Assembly: GCA_963806015.1 (NCBI GenBank)
Contig: CAWDWM010000006.1
Location: 558,001 to 622,000, forward strand
Source of the DNA: JAOPZW01 sp963806015
Lineage (GTDB): Bacteria > Actinomycetota > Thermoleophilia > Solirubrobacterales > Solirubrobacteraceae
Direction of reading: 5' to 3'
Length of the DNA stretch: 64,000 nt
The translations under genes were made by a program, and so were the position numbers. The notes below the pieces were generated by a model. It searched no databases. It saw only the letters and a program-made list of their open reading frames with translations, and was not told where the DNA came from. Shown here one piece after another: positions 26,299-34,757 of the stretch. The stretch's first letter is position 1, and every line of letters starts with the position of its first letter.

Positions 26299-27598
26299 AT
26301 GGCGACGGCCGAGCCTCGCATCGCTGTCGTGCTGCCCGGCGGCGGGACGCGCGGCGCCTATGAGGCGGGCGCGCTGTCGGTGCTGCTGCCGGTGCTGCAG
26401 GCCCGCGGCGAGCGCATCGACATCGTCTGTGGGACCAGCGTGGGGGCCATCAATGCGGCGCTCCTGGGCTCGCTGGCCCATCTCCCGCCCGAGCAGCAGG
26501 CGGCGACGATGGTGGGCCGCTGGCAGGCGATGCGCAAGGGCGAGGTCGTCGAGCGCCTCCTGGGACCGATGGCGCCGCTGACCCTGCTGCGCCTGCTGGG
26601 CGAGACGCTCGAGGTGCCGGGCGTCCACCTGGCGGGACTCATGAACTCGGCGCCCCTGAAGGCCAGCCTCGAGCGCTGGCTCGACTGGACGGCGCTGCAT
26701 CGCAACGTCGCCGACGGGACCGTCGCAGCGGTGTGCGTGGTGGCGACCTCGCTGGAGCGCGGGGCGCCGGTGGCGTTCGTGGAGACCCCGGGGCGGGCGC
26801 CGCGCTCGAGCGACGACCTGCGCTACGTCGCCGTCCAGCTGCGCGGCGAGCACGTGCGCGCCTCGGCGGCCATCCCGCTGCTCTTTCCCGCCCGTGCACG
26901 TGACCCATCCGCGGTCGGCGGCCGGGCACTACATCGACGGCGGCACCCGCCTCAACGCGCCGATCGCACCCGCCATTGCGCTCGGTGCGCAGCGCATCAT
27001 CGTCGTCGGGTTCGAGCCCCTGGTCCCCGCCGAGCCGGTGACGACATCGGCCGCACCGCGCATGGCCGACGTCGCCGCCAACGTGCTCGACGGCCTGCTC
27101 GTCGACCAGGTGGCCGACGACGTGCGCCGGCTCATGGCCATCAACTCGTTCTTCGTCGAGGGCGCCACCACCGGGCCGGCCCCCGGGGTGCGCGCCTACC
27201 GCGTCGCCCGCGGGCACCTCCCGTACCGGCGGATCGCCTGCGCTTTGATCTCGCCCGAGCGCCGCGGGATGCTGGGCGAGCTGGCCGAGCAGGTGTTCCA
27301 GCGCCGCTATGGCGGGCTGCGTGGCCTGCGCGCCCCGGACTTCCCGTTGATGGCACGGCTGCTCGGCGGCGGGCGCGCTCGCTCGCGCGGCGAGCTGCTG
27401 TCGTTCCTGCTCTTCGACGAGGTCTTCGTCGAGGAGCTGCTGGCCGCCGGGCGGCGCGACGCCGAGCGCTGGGTGCAGCGCCACCCGCAGCTGTGGTGCG
27501 CCGGTCCCGGCCACGACACGGGCTTCGAGCTCGGCGACGCGCCGGCGGCGGCCGAGGCGGCGGTCCTCGACGAGTACCGGGCGCTGCGACGGCGGTGA
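26299..27598 (+). pseudogene. Patatin-like phospholipase, one-base frameshift
   Basis: A hydrolase of about 430 residues in two frames. The N-terminus has GGGTRGAYEAGAL (oxyanion loop) and GTSVGAINA (GxSxG nucleophile). At 26881-26890 the sequence CTCTTTCCCG carries one T too many: with it removed the protein reads LLFPPVHVTHPRSAAGHYI and reaches DGGTRLNAPI, the DG motif of the catalytic Asp. The downstream frame runs to 27598. Members of this family (PF01734) cleave acyl esters of phospholipids. Catalytic residues are intact on both sides of the shift, which favours a consensus error. Confidence 0.8.
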
Positions 27599-27614
27599 GC
27601 GATAATCGCGGGCG

Positions 27615-28481
27615 ATGGCGCTCCGCTCCGTGCTCGCGCTGGATGTCGGCGGCACGTCCGTCAAGAGCGCGATCGTCGGGCCGTCGGGCGCGCTCGCCGG
27701 CCCACCGCGGCGCACGCCCATCGACAGCAGCGCCGGCGCCGATGCGCTGCTCGCGACGCTGGCCGGCGTCCTGGTCGCCGAAGCGCCGCCCGCGATCGCC
27801 GGCGTGGCGATCGCCTTCCCGGGTCCCTGCGACTACGAGAGCGGCGTGCCCGGGCAGCACGACGACGGGAAGTTCGCCGCGCTCGCCGGGGTGGACCTGC
27901 GCAGCGAGCTGCGCCGGCGCGTCGGCCGCGCCGACCTGCCGATCGGGTTCTGCAACGACGCCGAGGCGGCGATCGTGGCCGAGGCGCTCCAGGGCGCCGG
28001 GCAGCCTTTCGAGCGCGTGCTCGGGGTCACGCTGGGCGCCGGCCTGGGCGCGTGTCTCGTGGCCGGCGAGGCGATCGTCGAGACGTGCGCGGGCGTCGTG
28101 CCCGGCGAGCTCTATCGCCGGCCGTTCGGCGGCGCCACCGCGGACGACGCCTTCTCCGATCGCGGACTGCGCGCCCGGCTCGGCGGCGCCGATCCGGCCG
28201 GCCCTGCCGACGCGAGCACCGTGCGAGCCTTCGCTGCGTTCGGCGCCGACCTGGGTGCCTTCCTGGCGCCGTGGACCGAGGTCCTGCGGGCCGATGTGGT
28301 CGTGGTCACGGGCGGCATCGCCGCCGCCTTCGCGCTCTTCGGGCCGGCGCTCGAGTCGGCGCTGGCGGTGGCGGTGCGGGCCGGCGCGCTGGGCGCGGCC
28401 GCCGGGTTGATCGGAGCCGCGCGGTCGCTCAACGGCGGCACGCGCCGGATCGCCGAGCCCTCTGCGCGGAACCCGGGCTGA
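27615..28481 (+). CDS. ROK-family sugar kinase-like protein
   Basis: Protein of 288 residues with the ASKHA ATPase fold: LALDVGGTSVKSAIVG at the N-terminus (phosphate-1), GVAIAFPGPCDYESGV, CNDAEAAIVAEAL (catalytic Asp region) and LGVTLGAGLGACLV. The usual ROK zinc cluster CxCGxxGC is absent, as in polyphosphate glucokinases. It most likely phosphorylates glucose or a related hexose. GATAAT 8 nt before the ATG may be its -10 box. It lies 16 nt after the patatin gene. Confidence 0.75.
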   Translation: MALRSVLALDVGGTSVKSAIVGPSGALAGPPRRTPIDSSAGADALLATLAGVLVAEAPPAIAGVAIAFPGPCDYESGVPGQHDDGKFAALAGVDLRSELRRRVGRADLPIGFCNDAEAAIVAEALQGAGQPFERVLGVTLGAGLGACLVAGEAIVETCAGVVPGELYRRPFGGATADDAFSDRGLRARLGGADPAGPADASTVRAFAAFGADLGAFLAPWTEVLRADVVVVTGGIAAAFALFGPALESALAVAVRAGALGAAAGLIGAARSLNGGTRRIAEPSARNPG

Positions 28482-28492
28482 GCCCCGGCGTG

Positions 28493-29683
28493 TCAGCTCG
28501 CTGCGGCGACCTGCACGGCGACCTCGCGCCAGCCGGCGACGCTCCCGGCCAGTCCGAGATCGGCGACGTACTGCTCGTCGAGGGTCGACACCGCGCGCCG
28601 GCCGTCCTCGTCGCACTCGTGGACGAGCGCGTTGGCGATCGCCACTGCGGCCACCGCGTCGAGCTGCGGCTGCGGGACCATCTGCGGGCGGTGGTGGTAG
28701 GCGACGGCTTCGACGATGCCGTCCGGCAGCCCCCACAATCCCAGCAGCTGGCCTCCGACCTCCGCGTGGCTCACCCCGCGCTCCTCCTGCTCGATCTCGA
28801 ACAGCGGGCGGTGCTCGCGCTGGGCGCGCTCGAGCACCATGGCCAGGTAGTCGCGCTCCTGGGTGGCGAGGACGAGCAGCCCGACGTCGTGCAGCAGCGC
28901 CGCGACGAAGGCGTCGTCGCGCTGCGGGCCGGGCGGCACGAGGTCGCGCGCCACGCGAGCGACCTGCGAGCAGTGGCGCTGGAGCGCGTCGAGGTCGAAG
29001 CCCTCGATCGGCGGCGAGGGCTGGAACTTCTCGAAGGCATGGCTCGACAGCACCAGCGCGCGCAGGGTTCCCAGCCCCAGCAGGACCGCCGCCTGTCCAA
29101 CGTCGGTGATCTGCCGGCGCAGGCCGAAGAAGGCCGAGTTGACCACCTGCAGCACCTTGGCCGACATGGCCAGGTCCTGGGCGACGATGGCGGCGGCATC
29201 GCCCGCGGTGGCGCCCCCGTCGGCCAGCAGCGCGGTGAGCTCGCGGTGCAGGCGCGGGGCCGCCGGGAGGCGGCTGGCCGCGATCGGCCGGTCGCCCGGG
29301 TCGTTCTTGCCCATCACGGTCCGCAGCGCGCAGGAGCGCGCGACGACGCGCACGAGCTCGTCCACGTCGCACGGCTTGGCCAGCAGGCGGTGCGCGACGG
29401 CGGCGGCGCGCATGACGACCTCGCGCTCGGTCGAGCCCGAGAGGACGATCCGGATCGCCGCGGGGTGCGACTGCTCGACGTGGCCCAGAAGCGTGGCGCC
29501 GTCCATGCCCGGCATGCGCATGTCGGAGACCACGACGTCGCACGACGCGCGGTCGAGCTCGGCCAGCGCGTCCGCGCCGCTGGTGGCGAAGAGCATCTCC
29601 CACTCGTGGCGCTGCGGGCGCAGGGCGTCGCGCAGGCTGTCGAGCACCTGCTGCTGGTCGTCGACGAAGAGGATCCTGGTCAT
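28493..29683 (-). CDS. Response regulator with HDOD output domain
   Basis: Protein of 396 residues. The receiver domain (1-120) is complete: D8/D9, phosphoacceptor D54 (VVSDMRMPGMDG), S82 and K103 (LLAKPC). Residues about 130-340 form an HDOD domain (LAMSAKVLQVVNSAFFGLRR, then AALLHDVGLLVLATQ and HAEVGGQLLGLWGLPDGIVEAVAYHH). HDOD proteins couple signals to regulation, often linked to c-di-GMP or motility networks, without a proven enzymatic activity. It starts 4 nt after the preceding response regulator and is co-transcribed with it. There is no DNA-binding domain. Confidence 0.9.
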   Translation of the reverse strand: MTRILFVDDQQQVLDSLRDALRPQRHEWEMLFATSGADALAELDRASCDVVVSDMRMPGMDGATLLGHVEQSHPAAIRIVLSGSTEREVVMRAAAVAHRLLAKPCDVDELVRVVARSCALRTVMGKNDPGDRPIAASRLPAAPRLHRELTALLADGGATAGDAAAIVAQDLAMSAKVLQVVNSAFFGLRRQITDVGQAAVLLGLGTLRALVLSSHAFEKFQPSPPIEGFDLDALQRHCSQVARVARDLVPPGPQRDDAFVAALLHDVGLLVLATQERDYLAMVLERAQREHRPLFEIEQEERGVSHAEVGGQLLGLWGLPDGIVEAVAYHHRPQMVPQPQLDAVAAVAIANALVHECDEDGRRAVSTLDEQYVADLGLAGSVAGWREVAVQVAAAS

Positions 29684-29687
29684 GCGG

Positions 29688-30893
29688 TCAGTGCACCGGC
29701 TCGCCGAGGGGCGAACCGGCGATGACGCGCAGCGGCTCGCGGACCTGGCCGCGGGGGATGTGCGCCAGGCGCTCGAGCAGCGCCGTGGTGACCTTGTAGC
29801 CACGGGCAATGAGCAGCGTCCCGCCGCGGTGGCGGACGTCCTCGGCGAAGGTCATGCCCACCCGCAACGAGTCGATCCGCACGTCGATGGCGTCGTCGAC
29901 CTCGCGCGTGAGCCCCAGGGCTCGCGCGTAGTCCTTGAGCAACTGCGGGTCGTAGGCGCCGCCGCGCCCGCGCATCTCATCCAGCGCCACCGCCCGGGTG
30001 GCCCCGCGCGACTCGAGCTCGTCGTGGTCGCGGACGATGCGCAGCATGCGACCGCCCAGCGACGGGCCGCGGTCGTCGTCGGCGTCGAAGCGGCGCGTGA
30101 CGTCCTTGAGGACCTGCAGGACGCCCTCCATGCGCGGGATGTGGCCGATGATCCGCTCGGTCGCCCCCGGTACGCCGGCGACCATCTTCTGCTCCTCGGG
30201 GCTGAGCGCCGCGCCGGAGTAGAGCTTCTCGGCGGTCGCGTCGGGGAGGGTGACAGCACCGAGCTGGAGCAGCAGCGCCCCGATCTCGACCTCCCACGCG
30301 TCGGTCATCCCGATCTGCTGGGCCAGCAGGCCGACGGCCGTCTTCAGGCGCGTCCCGCGGCCGAAGGCGGCGGGGTTGGTGAGCGCGAGGACGTCGGTCA
30401 GTGCCTTGATGGCGCCGCGCAGGGTCTGGGCGAGCAGCACGTGCTCGGCCACGAGCACGCGGTGCTGGCCGAGGGCCGCCGCGCACGCGCGCAGCAGCTC
30501 CTCGGGCGGGCACGGCTTGGTCAGGAAGCGAAAGAGCTGGCCGTCGTTGACCGCGCGGATGGCGGCGTCGACGTCGGAGTAGCCGGTGAGCAGCATGCGC
30601 ACGGCGTTGGGCGAGATGCGCCGGGCCTGGCCGAGGAAGGCCGAGCCGGACATCACCGGCATGCGCATGTCGGAGATGATCACCGCGTAGCCGTCGGGGT
30701 CCTGCTCGAGCAGCGCAAGGGCGTCCGCGCCGCTCTCGGCGGTGTGGACCTCGAAGCTGCGGCCCAGGCCGTCGCGCAGGCCCTCCAGGACATGGGGATC
30801 GTCGTCCACGCACAGCACCCGTGGGGCGTCGCGAGGCAGCTGGCGACGCGTGGGCGCTGAGGCGAGAGCGGTCACCTTCGTGATGATCGACAC
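29688..30893 (-). CDS. Response regulator with degenerate HD-GYP-like domain
   Basis: Protein of 401 residues from the GTG at 30893 (GTG 30875 is an alternative). The receiver has D30-D32, phosphoacceptor D75 (IISDMRMPVMSG), T103 (LLTGYSD) and K126 (LTKPCP), as in RpfG-like regulators. Residues about 160-290 align with an HD-GYP domain, but the HDIGK position reads LLQLGA and the HHE/GYP residues are not recognisable, so c-di-GMP phosphodiesterase activity is unlikely. The C-terminal 90 residues form a beta-rich domain (IDVRIDSLRVGMTFAEDV, then ILARGYKVT-like ILIARGYKVTTALLERLA). It probably acts with the HDOD regulator encoded 4 nt downstream. Confidence 0.8.
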   Translation of the reverse strand: MSIITKVTALASAPTRRQLPRDAPRVLCVDDDPHVLEGLRDGLGRSFEVHTAESGADALALLEQDPDGYAVIISDMRMPVMSGSAFLGQARRISPNAVRMLLTGYSDVDAAIRAVNDGQLFRFLTKPCPPEELLRACAAALGQHRVLVAEHVLLAQTLRGAIKALTDVLALTNPAAFGRGTRLKTAVGLLAQQIGMTDAWEVEIGALLLQLGAVTLPDATAEKLYSGAALSPEEQKMVAGVPGATERIIGHIPRMEGVLQVLKDVTRRFDADDDRGPSLGGRMLRIVRDHDELESRGATRAVALDEMRGRGGAYDPQLLKDYARALGLTREVDDAIDVRIDSLRVGMTFAEDVRHRGGTLLIARGYKVTTALLERLAHIPRGQVREPLRVIAGSPLGEPVH

Positions 30894-30920
30894 GAATCGG
30901 TGGCCCTGTAGTCGCTGGCC

Positions 30921-31005
30921 GACCAACTGCTCATCGAGGGGAGCGGTGCCTCGAGCGCGCGGTGGGCCGGATATTTCATCTAGGAGATGTATTTGCCGGC
31001 CCACC
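30921..31005. repeat. Dispersed palindromic element, copy 2 (inverted)
   Basis: The palindrome at 30961-31005 matches the one at 1425-1469 in inverted orientation at about 43 of 45 positions. Its left side (30921-30940, read on the minus strand) carries the box CTCGATGAGCAGTT, matching the box beside copy 1. It sits between the binding-protein gene and the response-regulator pair, all on the minus strand, and could terminate or attenuate the upstream transcript. Confidence 0.75.
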
Positions 31006-31049
31006 CCCTCGCGGCCCGCCGCCGGCCGCCAGCCGGCGCACGAGGCCGA

Positions 31050-32060
31050 CTATCGGATCGAGCGCTTGCTGAGCTCGATCGCCTTGCCCGCGTCGCGGGC
31101 GGTAACGAAGTTCGGCCCCGTGGGCAGGACGTCTCCCTGGGCCGGGAAGAGGCCGTAGCGCGCGCGCTCGGTGAGCAGCACGATCGGCAGGTAGCCCTGC
31201 AGGTAGGCCTGCTGGTCGACCGCGAACAGCAGTTGGTGGGCGCGCACCGCGCGCAGGACGTCGGGGCCGAGGTCGAAGGTCGCGACCTTGACCGCGTCGG
31301 AGCGCTTGATGTCGCGCACGCCCTGGACCGACTGGAGCCCGCTGATCGAGTTCAGCGCGAGGACGCCGTCGATGTCGCCCTTGCGCACGGCGTCGGCGAT
31401 CCGGCGGGGAGTCGCCATGCTCTGGTCGTCGACCCCGAGCACCCGCGAGCCGCCGCCCGCGCCGCGCATGGCCCGGGCCAGGCCACGGCAGCGCGCGTCG
31501 AGGCCCACGTTGCCGATCTGCTGGTTGACGCACAGCGCCCGGTGCACCCCGGAGGCGACCAGGCGCCGGCCGGCCTCGAACCCCGCGCGCTCCTCGGGCT
31601 GGCCGATGTGGGCCAGGACGCCGAGACGGCGGTAGATGTTGCTGCCGGAGTTGATCGAGACCACCGGGATGCCCGCCCGCACCGCGCGGCGGATCGCAGG
31701 CGCCACACCGGGCTCGGGAATCGAGACGACGAGCCCGTCGGGCCGCGTGGCGATCGCCTGGTCGATCATGGCCTTCATGCGCTCCACGCTGTACACGTCG
31801 GGCGCGCGATAGCTGACCACCACGTCCATCTGTCGCGCCGCCGCCTCCACGCCGTTGCGCACGATGGCCCAGAACGAGCTCGACGCCTGCCCGTGCGTGA
31901 CCACGGCGATGCGCACGCCGCCGGTGGGCCCCGCAGGCGTCTGCGGGGACCGCTCGGGCGCCTCTCCGGGGGTGACGACGAGCGTCCGCTCGTGCACGAC
32001 GGTCGTCCCGCCGCAGCCGGCCAGCAAAGCCACGAGAAGGACGAGCGCCGCGCGCCTCAT
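31050..32060 (-). CDS. Sugar-type periplasmic-binding lipoprotein
   Basis: Protein of 336 residues with a lipoprotein signal (MRRAALVLLVALLAGC). The mature part is a type I periplasmic binding fold (Peripla_BP_4): VRIAVVTHGQASSSFWAIV, GVEAAARQMDVVVSY, ATRPDGLVVSIPEPGVAPAI, AGIPVVSINSGSN and VATFDLGPDVLRAV, LLFAVDQQAYLQGYLPI. These are hallmarks of ribose/autoinducer-type binding proteins. No ABC permease or ATPase is nearby. Instead its ATG overlaps the stop of a histidine kinase gene by 4 nt, so a sensing role comparable to LuxP-LuxQ or ChvE-VirA is a reasonable inference. Confidence 0.85.
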   Translation of the reverse strand: MRRAALVLLVALLAGCGGTTVVHERTLVVTPGEAPERSPQTPAGPTGGVRIAVVTHGQASSSFWAIVRNGVEAAARQMDVVVSYRAPDVYSVERMKAMIDQAIATRPDGLVVSIPEPGVAPAIRRAVRAGIPVVSINSGSNIYRRLGVLAHIGQPEERAGFEAGRRLVASGVHRALCVNQQIGNVGLDARCRGLARAMRGAGGGSRVLGVDDQSMATPRRIADAVRKGDIDGVLALNSISGLQSVQGVRDIKRSDAVKVATFDLGPDVLRAVRAHQLLFAVDQQAYLQGYLPIVLLTERARYGLFPAQGDVLPTGPNFVTARDAGKAIELSKRSIR

Positions 32061-33583
32061 GCCCCCGCCGCCAGGGGGATCCTGGCCTCCAGCCGCGTGC
32101 CCGCGCCCGGCGGGCTGTCGATCGCGAGGACGCCGTCCACGACCGCGAGGCGATCCTGCAGCCCGCGCAGCCCGCTGCCCACCTTCAGGTCGGCCCCCCC
32201 GACGCCGTCGTCGGCGACGAGCACGACCACGGCGTCGCCGTCGCGGCGCAGCTGCACGCGCGCCTCGGGCGCGTGCGCGTAGCGCGCCACGTTGGTCAGC
32301 GCTTCGGCCACGACGAAGTACGCGGCCGCCTCGACCGCCGGGGCGAGCCGGCCATCGATCGTGCTCTCGACGCGCACGGGGACCGGTGCGCGCTCCGCCA
32401 GCGCGGCGACGGCGGGCTCCAGGCCGCTGCGGGTGAGGATCGCCGGATGGATCCCGCGCGCGAGCTCGCGCAGCTCGCCGAGCGCGGCGTCCAGGCGCAC
32501 GGCGAGCCCGTCGACCAGCGGCCCGGCCTCCGGATCGCTGATCGACGAACGCAGGACGCGCAGCTCGAGCGCGAGCGCGAGCAGCTCCTGCTGGGCGCCG
32601 TCGTGGAGGTCGCGCTCGATGCGCCGGCGCGCCTCGTCGGCGGCCTCGACGATCCGCAGCCGCGACACGCGCAGGTCCTCCACGCGGGCGCGCAGATCCG
32701 CCTTCAGGCGCTCGTTGTCGATGGCCAGCGACGACGCCGCCGCGGCGGCGTGGACGAGCTCGGGGCTCGTGTCCAGCGCGGCATCGTGGACGATCGCCGC
32801 CACGCGACGCCCGTCCTGCTCGACCGCGGTCCACGCGCGCCCCGAGCCGGGCTGGGGCAGCGCGACGGGGTGGCCCGCCTCGTCGACGAAGGCCTCGCGA
32901 TCGGCCAGCCAGTAGGCGATCGCCACCGAGCGGTCGCCAAGGCTCTCGGCCAGCATCTCGCGCACCGGCCCGTCCGGCGCGGCGCGCGAGGCCAGCAACG
33001 CGCGCCCGATGGTGCGCAGCAGCGTGTCGAGCGCGTCGAGCGTCGCTATCACCAGCACCGCGGCGGCCGGGACCAGCGCCAGCAGCACGAGGCCAAGGCC
33101 GAGGCCGAGCGACCACGGTCCCAGATAGTCGATCGTCCCCAGGCCGCCGACGCCCTGCACGCCCAGGCTGAGGATCTCCGCGAGCAGTGCCAGCGGCACC
33201 AGGGCCACGACGCACAGCCCCGCGACGAGCAGCGGCTTCGTGGCCAGGATGGCCACCATCCGCCACAGGACGCGATCCGAGAGGACGTCGAGCGAGCGCC
33301 GCCACGGATTGCCGGCGGAGGGCACGGCGCCCGGCACGGGCGGGATGTGCGTGCCCAGGAAGCGGTTGGCCGCCCGGCGATCGAGCCGGACCAGCCAGCG
33401 GCACGCTGCCGCCGCGCCCAGCAGCAACGGCAGCCCGATCCAGGCGACGCTCAGTGCAGCGCCGATCACGAGCGCCACCACCGAGATCGCCCCCACGATC
33501 GCGATCGGCACGTTGACGACGAGATACGCCGCCGCGCCGGCGGCGCGCTCCAGGCGGCGATCGAGCGCGAGCGCGGCGATCAC
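32057..33583 (-). CDS. Sensor histidine kinase (NarL-partner, HisKA_3 type)
   Basis: Membrane kinase of 508 residues. The N-terminal half holds about four to five hydrophobic segments in the arrangement of the actinobacterial putative sensor domain (PF13796). DEARRRIERDLHDGAQQELL carries the phosphoacceptor His, followed by a GHKL ATPase (EALTNVARYAHAPEA; DDGVGG; GSGLRGLQDRL). The GTG start at 33583 overlaps the DUF4097 stop (GTGA), and the stop overlaps the start of the binding-protein gene, so three genes are tightly coupled. No NarL-type regulator follows; the nearest receivers are the HD-GYP-like and HDOD regulators downstream on the same strand. Confidence 0.9.
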   Translation of the reverse strand: MIAALALDRRLERAAGAAAYLVVNVPIAIVGAISVVALVIGAALSVAWIGLPLLLGAAAACRWLVRLDRRAANRFLGTHIPPVPGAVPSAGNPWRRSLDVLSDRVLWRMVAILATKPLLVAGLCVVALVPLALLAEILSLGVQGVGGLGTIDYLGPWSLGLGLGLVLLALVPAAAVLVIATLDALDTLLRTIGRALLASRAAPDGPVREMLAESLGDRSVAIAYWLADREAFVDEAGHPVALPQPGSGRAWTAVEQDGRRVAAIVHDAALDTSPELVHAAAAASSLAIDNERLKADLRARVEDLRVSRLRIVEAADEARRRIERDLHDGAQQELLALALELRVLRSSISDPEAGPLVDGLAVRLDAALGELRELARGIHPAILTRSGLEPAVAALAERAPVPVRVESTIDGRLAPAVEAAAYFVVAEALTNVARYAHAPEARVQLRRDGDAVVVLVADDGVGGADLKVGSGLRGLQDRLAVVDGVLAIDSPPGAGTRLEARIPLAAGA

Positions 33584-34314
33584 GGACGCCCCGTCACCGT
33601 CACGTCGCCCGAGCTGCTCAGGGCCTGGATCGCGAACGGCGCGTCGGACGCCGCGTCCAGGCCGCTGACGCGGTGGCGCCCCGAGGCGCTCTCGGCCTCG
33701 ACCTGGTAGCGGCCGGGCGGCACGGACACCCGCACCGAGCCCTGCGTCGAGCGCAGCGTCAGCTGCTGTGGCGCGCATGCCGCGCTCGCGCTGATGTCGC
33801 CGCTCTCCGCGCGCGCCTGCAGCGAGAAGCCGCAGAAGCCCGCGATGTCGATGTCGCCGCTGCGCGTGGTGACGCGCGCCGAGCCGCGGTAGCCCCGGAA
33901 GCTCACCGTCCCGGCTGCGGTGCGCACCGTCACCGGGACGTTGTCCGGTACGACCACGCGATAGTGCACCGAGCAGGCGCGCGGCACCGCGTTGGGACAG
34001 CGCGAGCGGATCCGCAGCTCATCGCCGGCCAGGCTGCGCTGGACCTCGGCGTCGTGGCCGAAAGCGAAGCGGTCGGTGCGCTGCACCCCGAGCACCGAGC
34101 GCTGCCCGCCCCCCGCGATCAGGACGTCGGCGTCGTCCACGTCGAGCGCCACGCCGCTCAGCGACCCGCTGACGGCGAAGGAGACGATCCGCTTGTGACT
34201 CGACGTCACGCTCGCGATCGCCAGCGCCGCGGTGCCGCCGACGATCAGCAGCGCGCAGACCATCACCACGACGCCCCAACGCGAGATGCGCGCTGAGGTG
34301 GCCGGACCATCCAT
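33580..34314 (-). CDS. DUF4097-type membrane-anchored beta-helical protein
   Basis: Protein of 244 residues with one N-terminal transmembrane helix (WGVVVMVCALLIVGGTAALAI) and an outward domain of short beta repeats (AAGTVSFRGYRGSARVTTRSGDIDIAGF; ESGDISASAAC; SSGDVTVTG), the pattern of DUF4097/putative adhesin proteins. Such proteins are often encoded with two-component systems or PspC-like sensors and may help sense the cell envelope. TAGAGT 6 nt upstream of the ATG suggests a leaderless promoter for the whole operon. Confidence 0.85.
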   Translation of the reverse strand: MDGPATSARISRWGVVVMVCALLIVGGTAALAIASVTSSHKRIVSFAVSGSLSGVALDVDDADVLIAGGGQRSVLGVQRTDRFAFGHDAEVQRSLAGDELRIRSRCPNAVPRACSVHYRVVVPDNVPVTVRTAAGTVSFRGYRGSARVTTRSGDIDIAGFCGFSLQARAESGDISASAACAPQQLTLRSTQGSVRVSVPPGRYQVEAESASGRHRVSGLDAASDAPFAIQALSSSGDVTVTGRP

Positions 34315-34320
34315 GTAGGC

Positions 34321-34326
34321 ACTCTA
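34321..34326 (-). promoter_or_regulatory. Candidate -10 box of the DUF4097-kinase-binding protein operon
   Basis: On the minus strand TAGAGT ends 6 nt before the ATG at 34314, with no ribosome-binding site between. Confidence 0.35.
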
Positions 34327-34365
34327 TTGGCGCACCACGGACAGGTGACCGCCGTCGCGTGGCGG

Positions 34366-34371
34366 TAGATT
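34366..34371 (+). promoter_or_regulatory. Candidate -10 box of the PRC-barrel gene
   Basis: TAGATT ends 7 nt before the ATG at 34379, consistent with a leaderless transcript divergent from the sensor operon; the two candidate boxes lie about 40 bp apart. Confidence 0.4.
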
Positions 34372-34378
34372 CCCGGCC

Positions 34379-34747
34379 ATGAGCGGGACTGACGATCTCG
34401 GGCGCCCGGTCTCCTACCTCGCCCTGGCGGAGGGCACGGCAGTCCTCGGCTCCGATGGCGACGAGGTCGGCCACGTGGCGCATGTGCTCGCCGACGAGCA
34501 GGAGGACATCTTCGACGGCATCGTCATCGCCCACGACCTGGGCCACCACACGTTCGCCGACGCCGAGCAGGTCGCGGCGATCCACGAGAACGGGGTGACG
34601 CTGACCATCACCGCGGCGGAGGCGGAGGCGCTGCCCGAGCCCAGCGAGAATCCCGCGGTCCTGCACGACGACGCGGCAGAGCCCGAATCCTCGCCCCTGG
34701 GCGACAAGCTGCGCCGCGCATGGGACCTGCTCTCCGGCAACTACTGA
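34379..34747 (+). CDS. PRC-barrel domain protein
   Basis: Protein of 122 residues. The N-terminal 75 residues fit a PRC-barrel (EGTAVLGSDGDEVGHVAHVLADE, then DIFDGIVIAHD), a small beta-barrel found in RimM and photosynthetic reaction-centre H subunits. The C-terminus is acidic and ends in a short helix (LGDKLRRAWDLLSGNY). Stand-alone PRC-barrel proteins are frequent in actinobacteria, with stress-related but undefined roles. It precedes the alcohol dehydrogenase by 10 nt. Confidence 0.8.
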   Translation: MSGTDDLGRPVSYLALAEGTAVLGSDGDEVGHVAHVLADEQEDIFDGIVIAHDLGHHTFADAEQVAAIHENGVTLTITAAEAEALPEPSENPAVLHDDAAEPESSPLGDKLRRAWDLLSGNY

Positions 34748-34757
34748 GGGGCGGCCG

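Noticed and set aside
28493..29683. HDOD protein as an active HD phosphohydrolase
   Set aside because: HDOD domains are a separate, non-enzymatic branch. AALLHDVGLL is the HDOD version and the other catalytic residues are not conserved.
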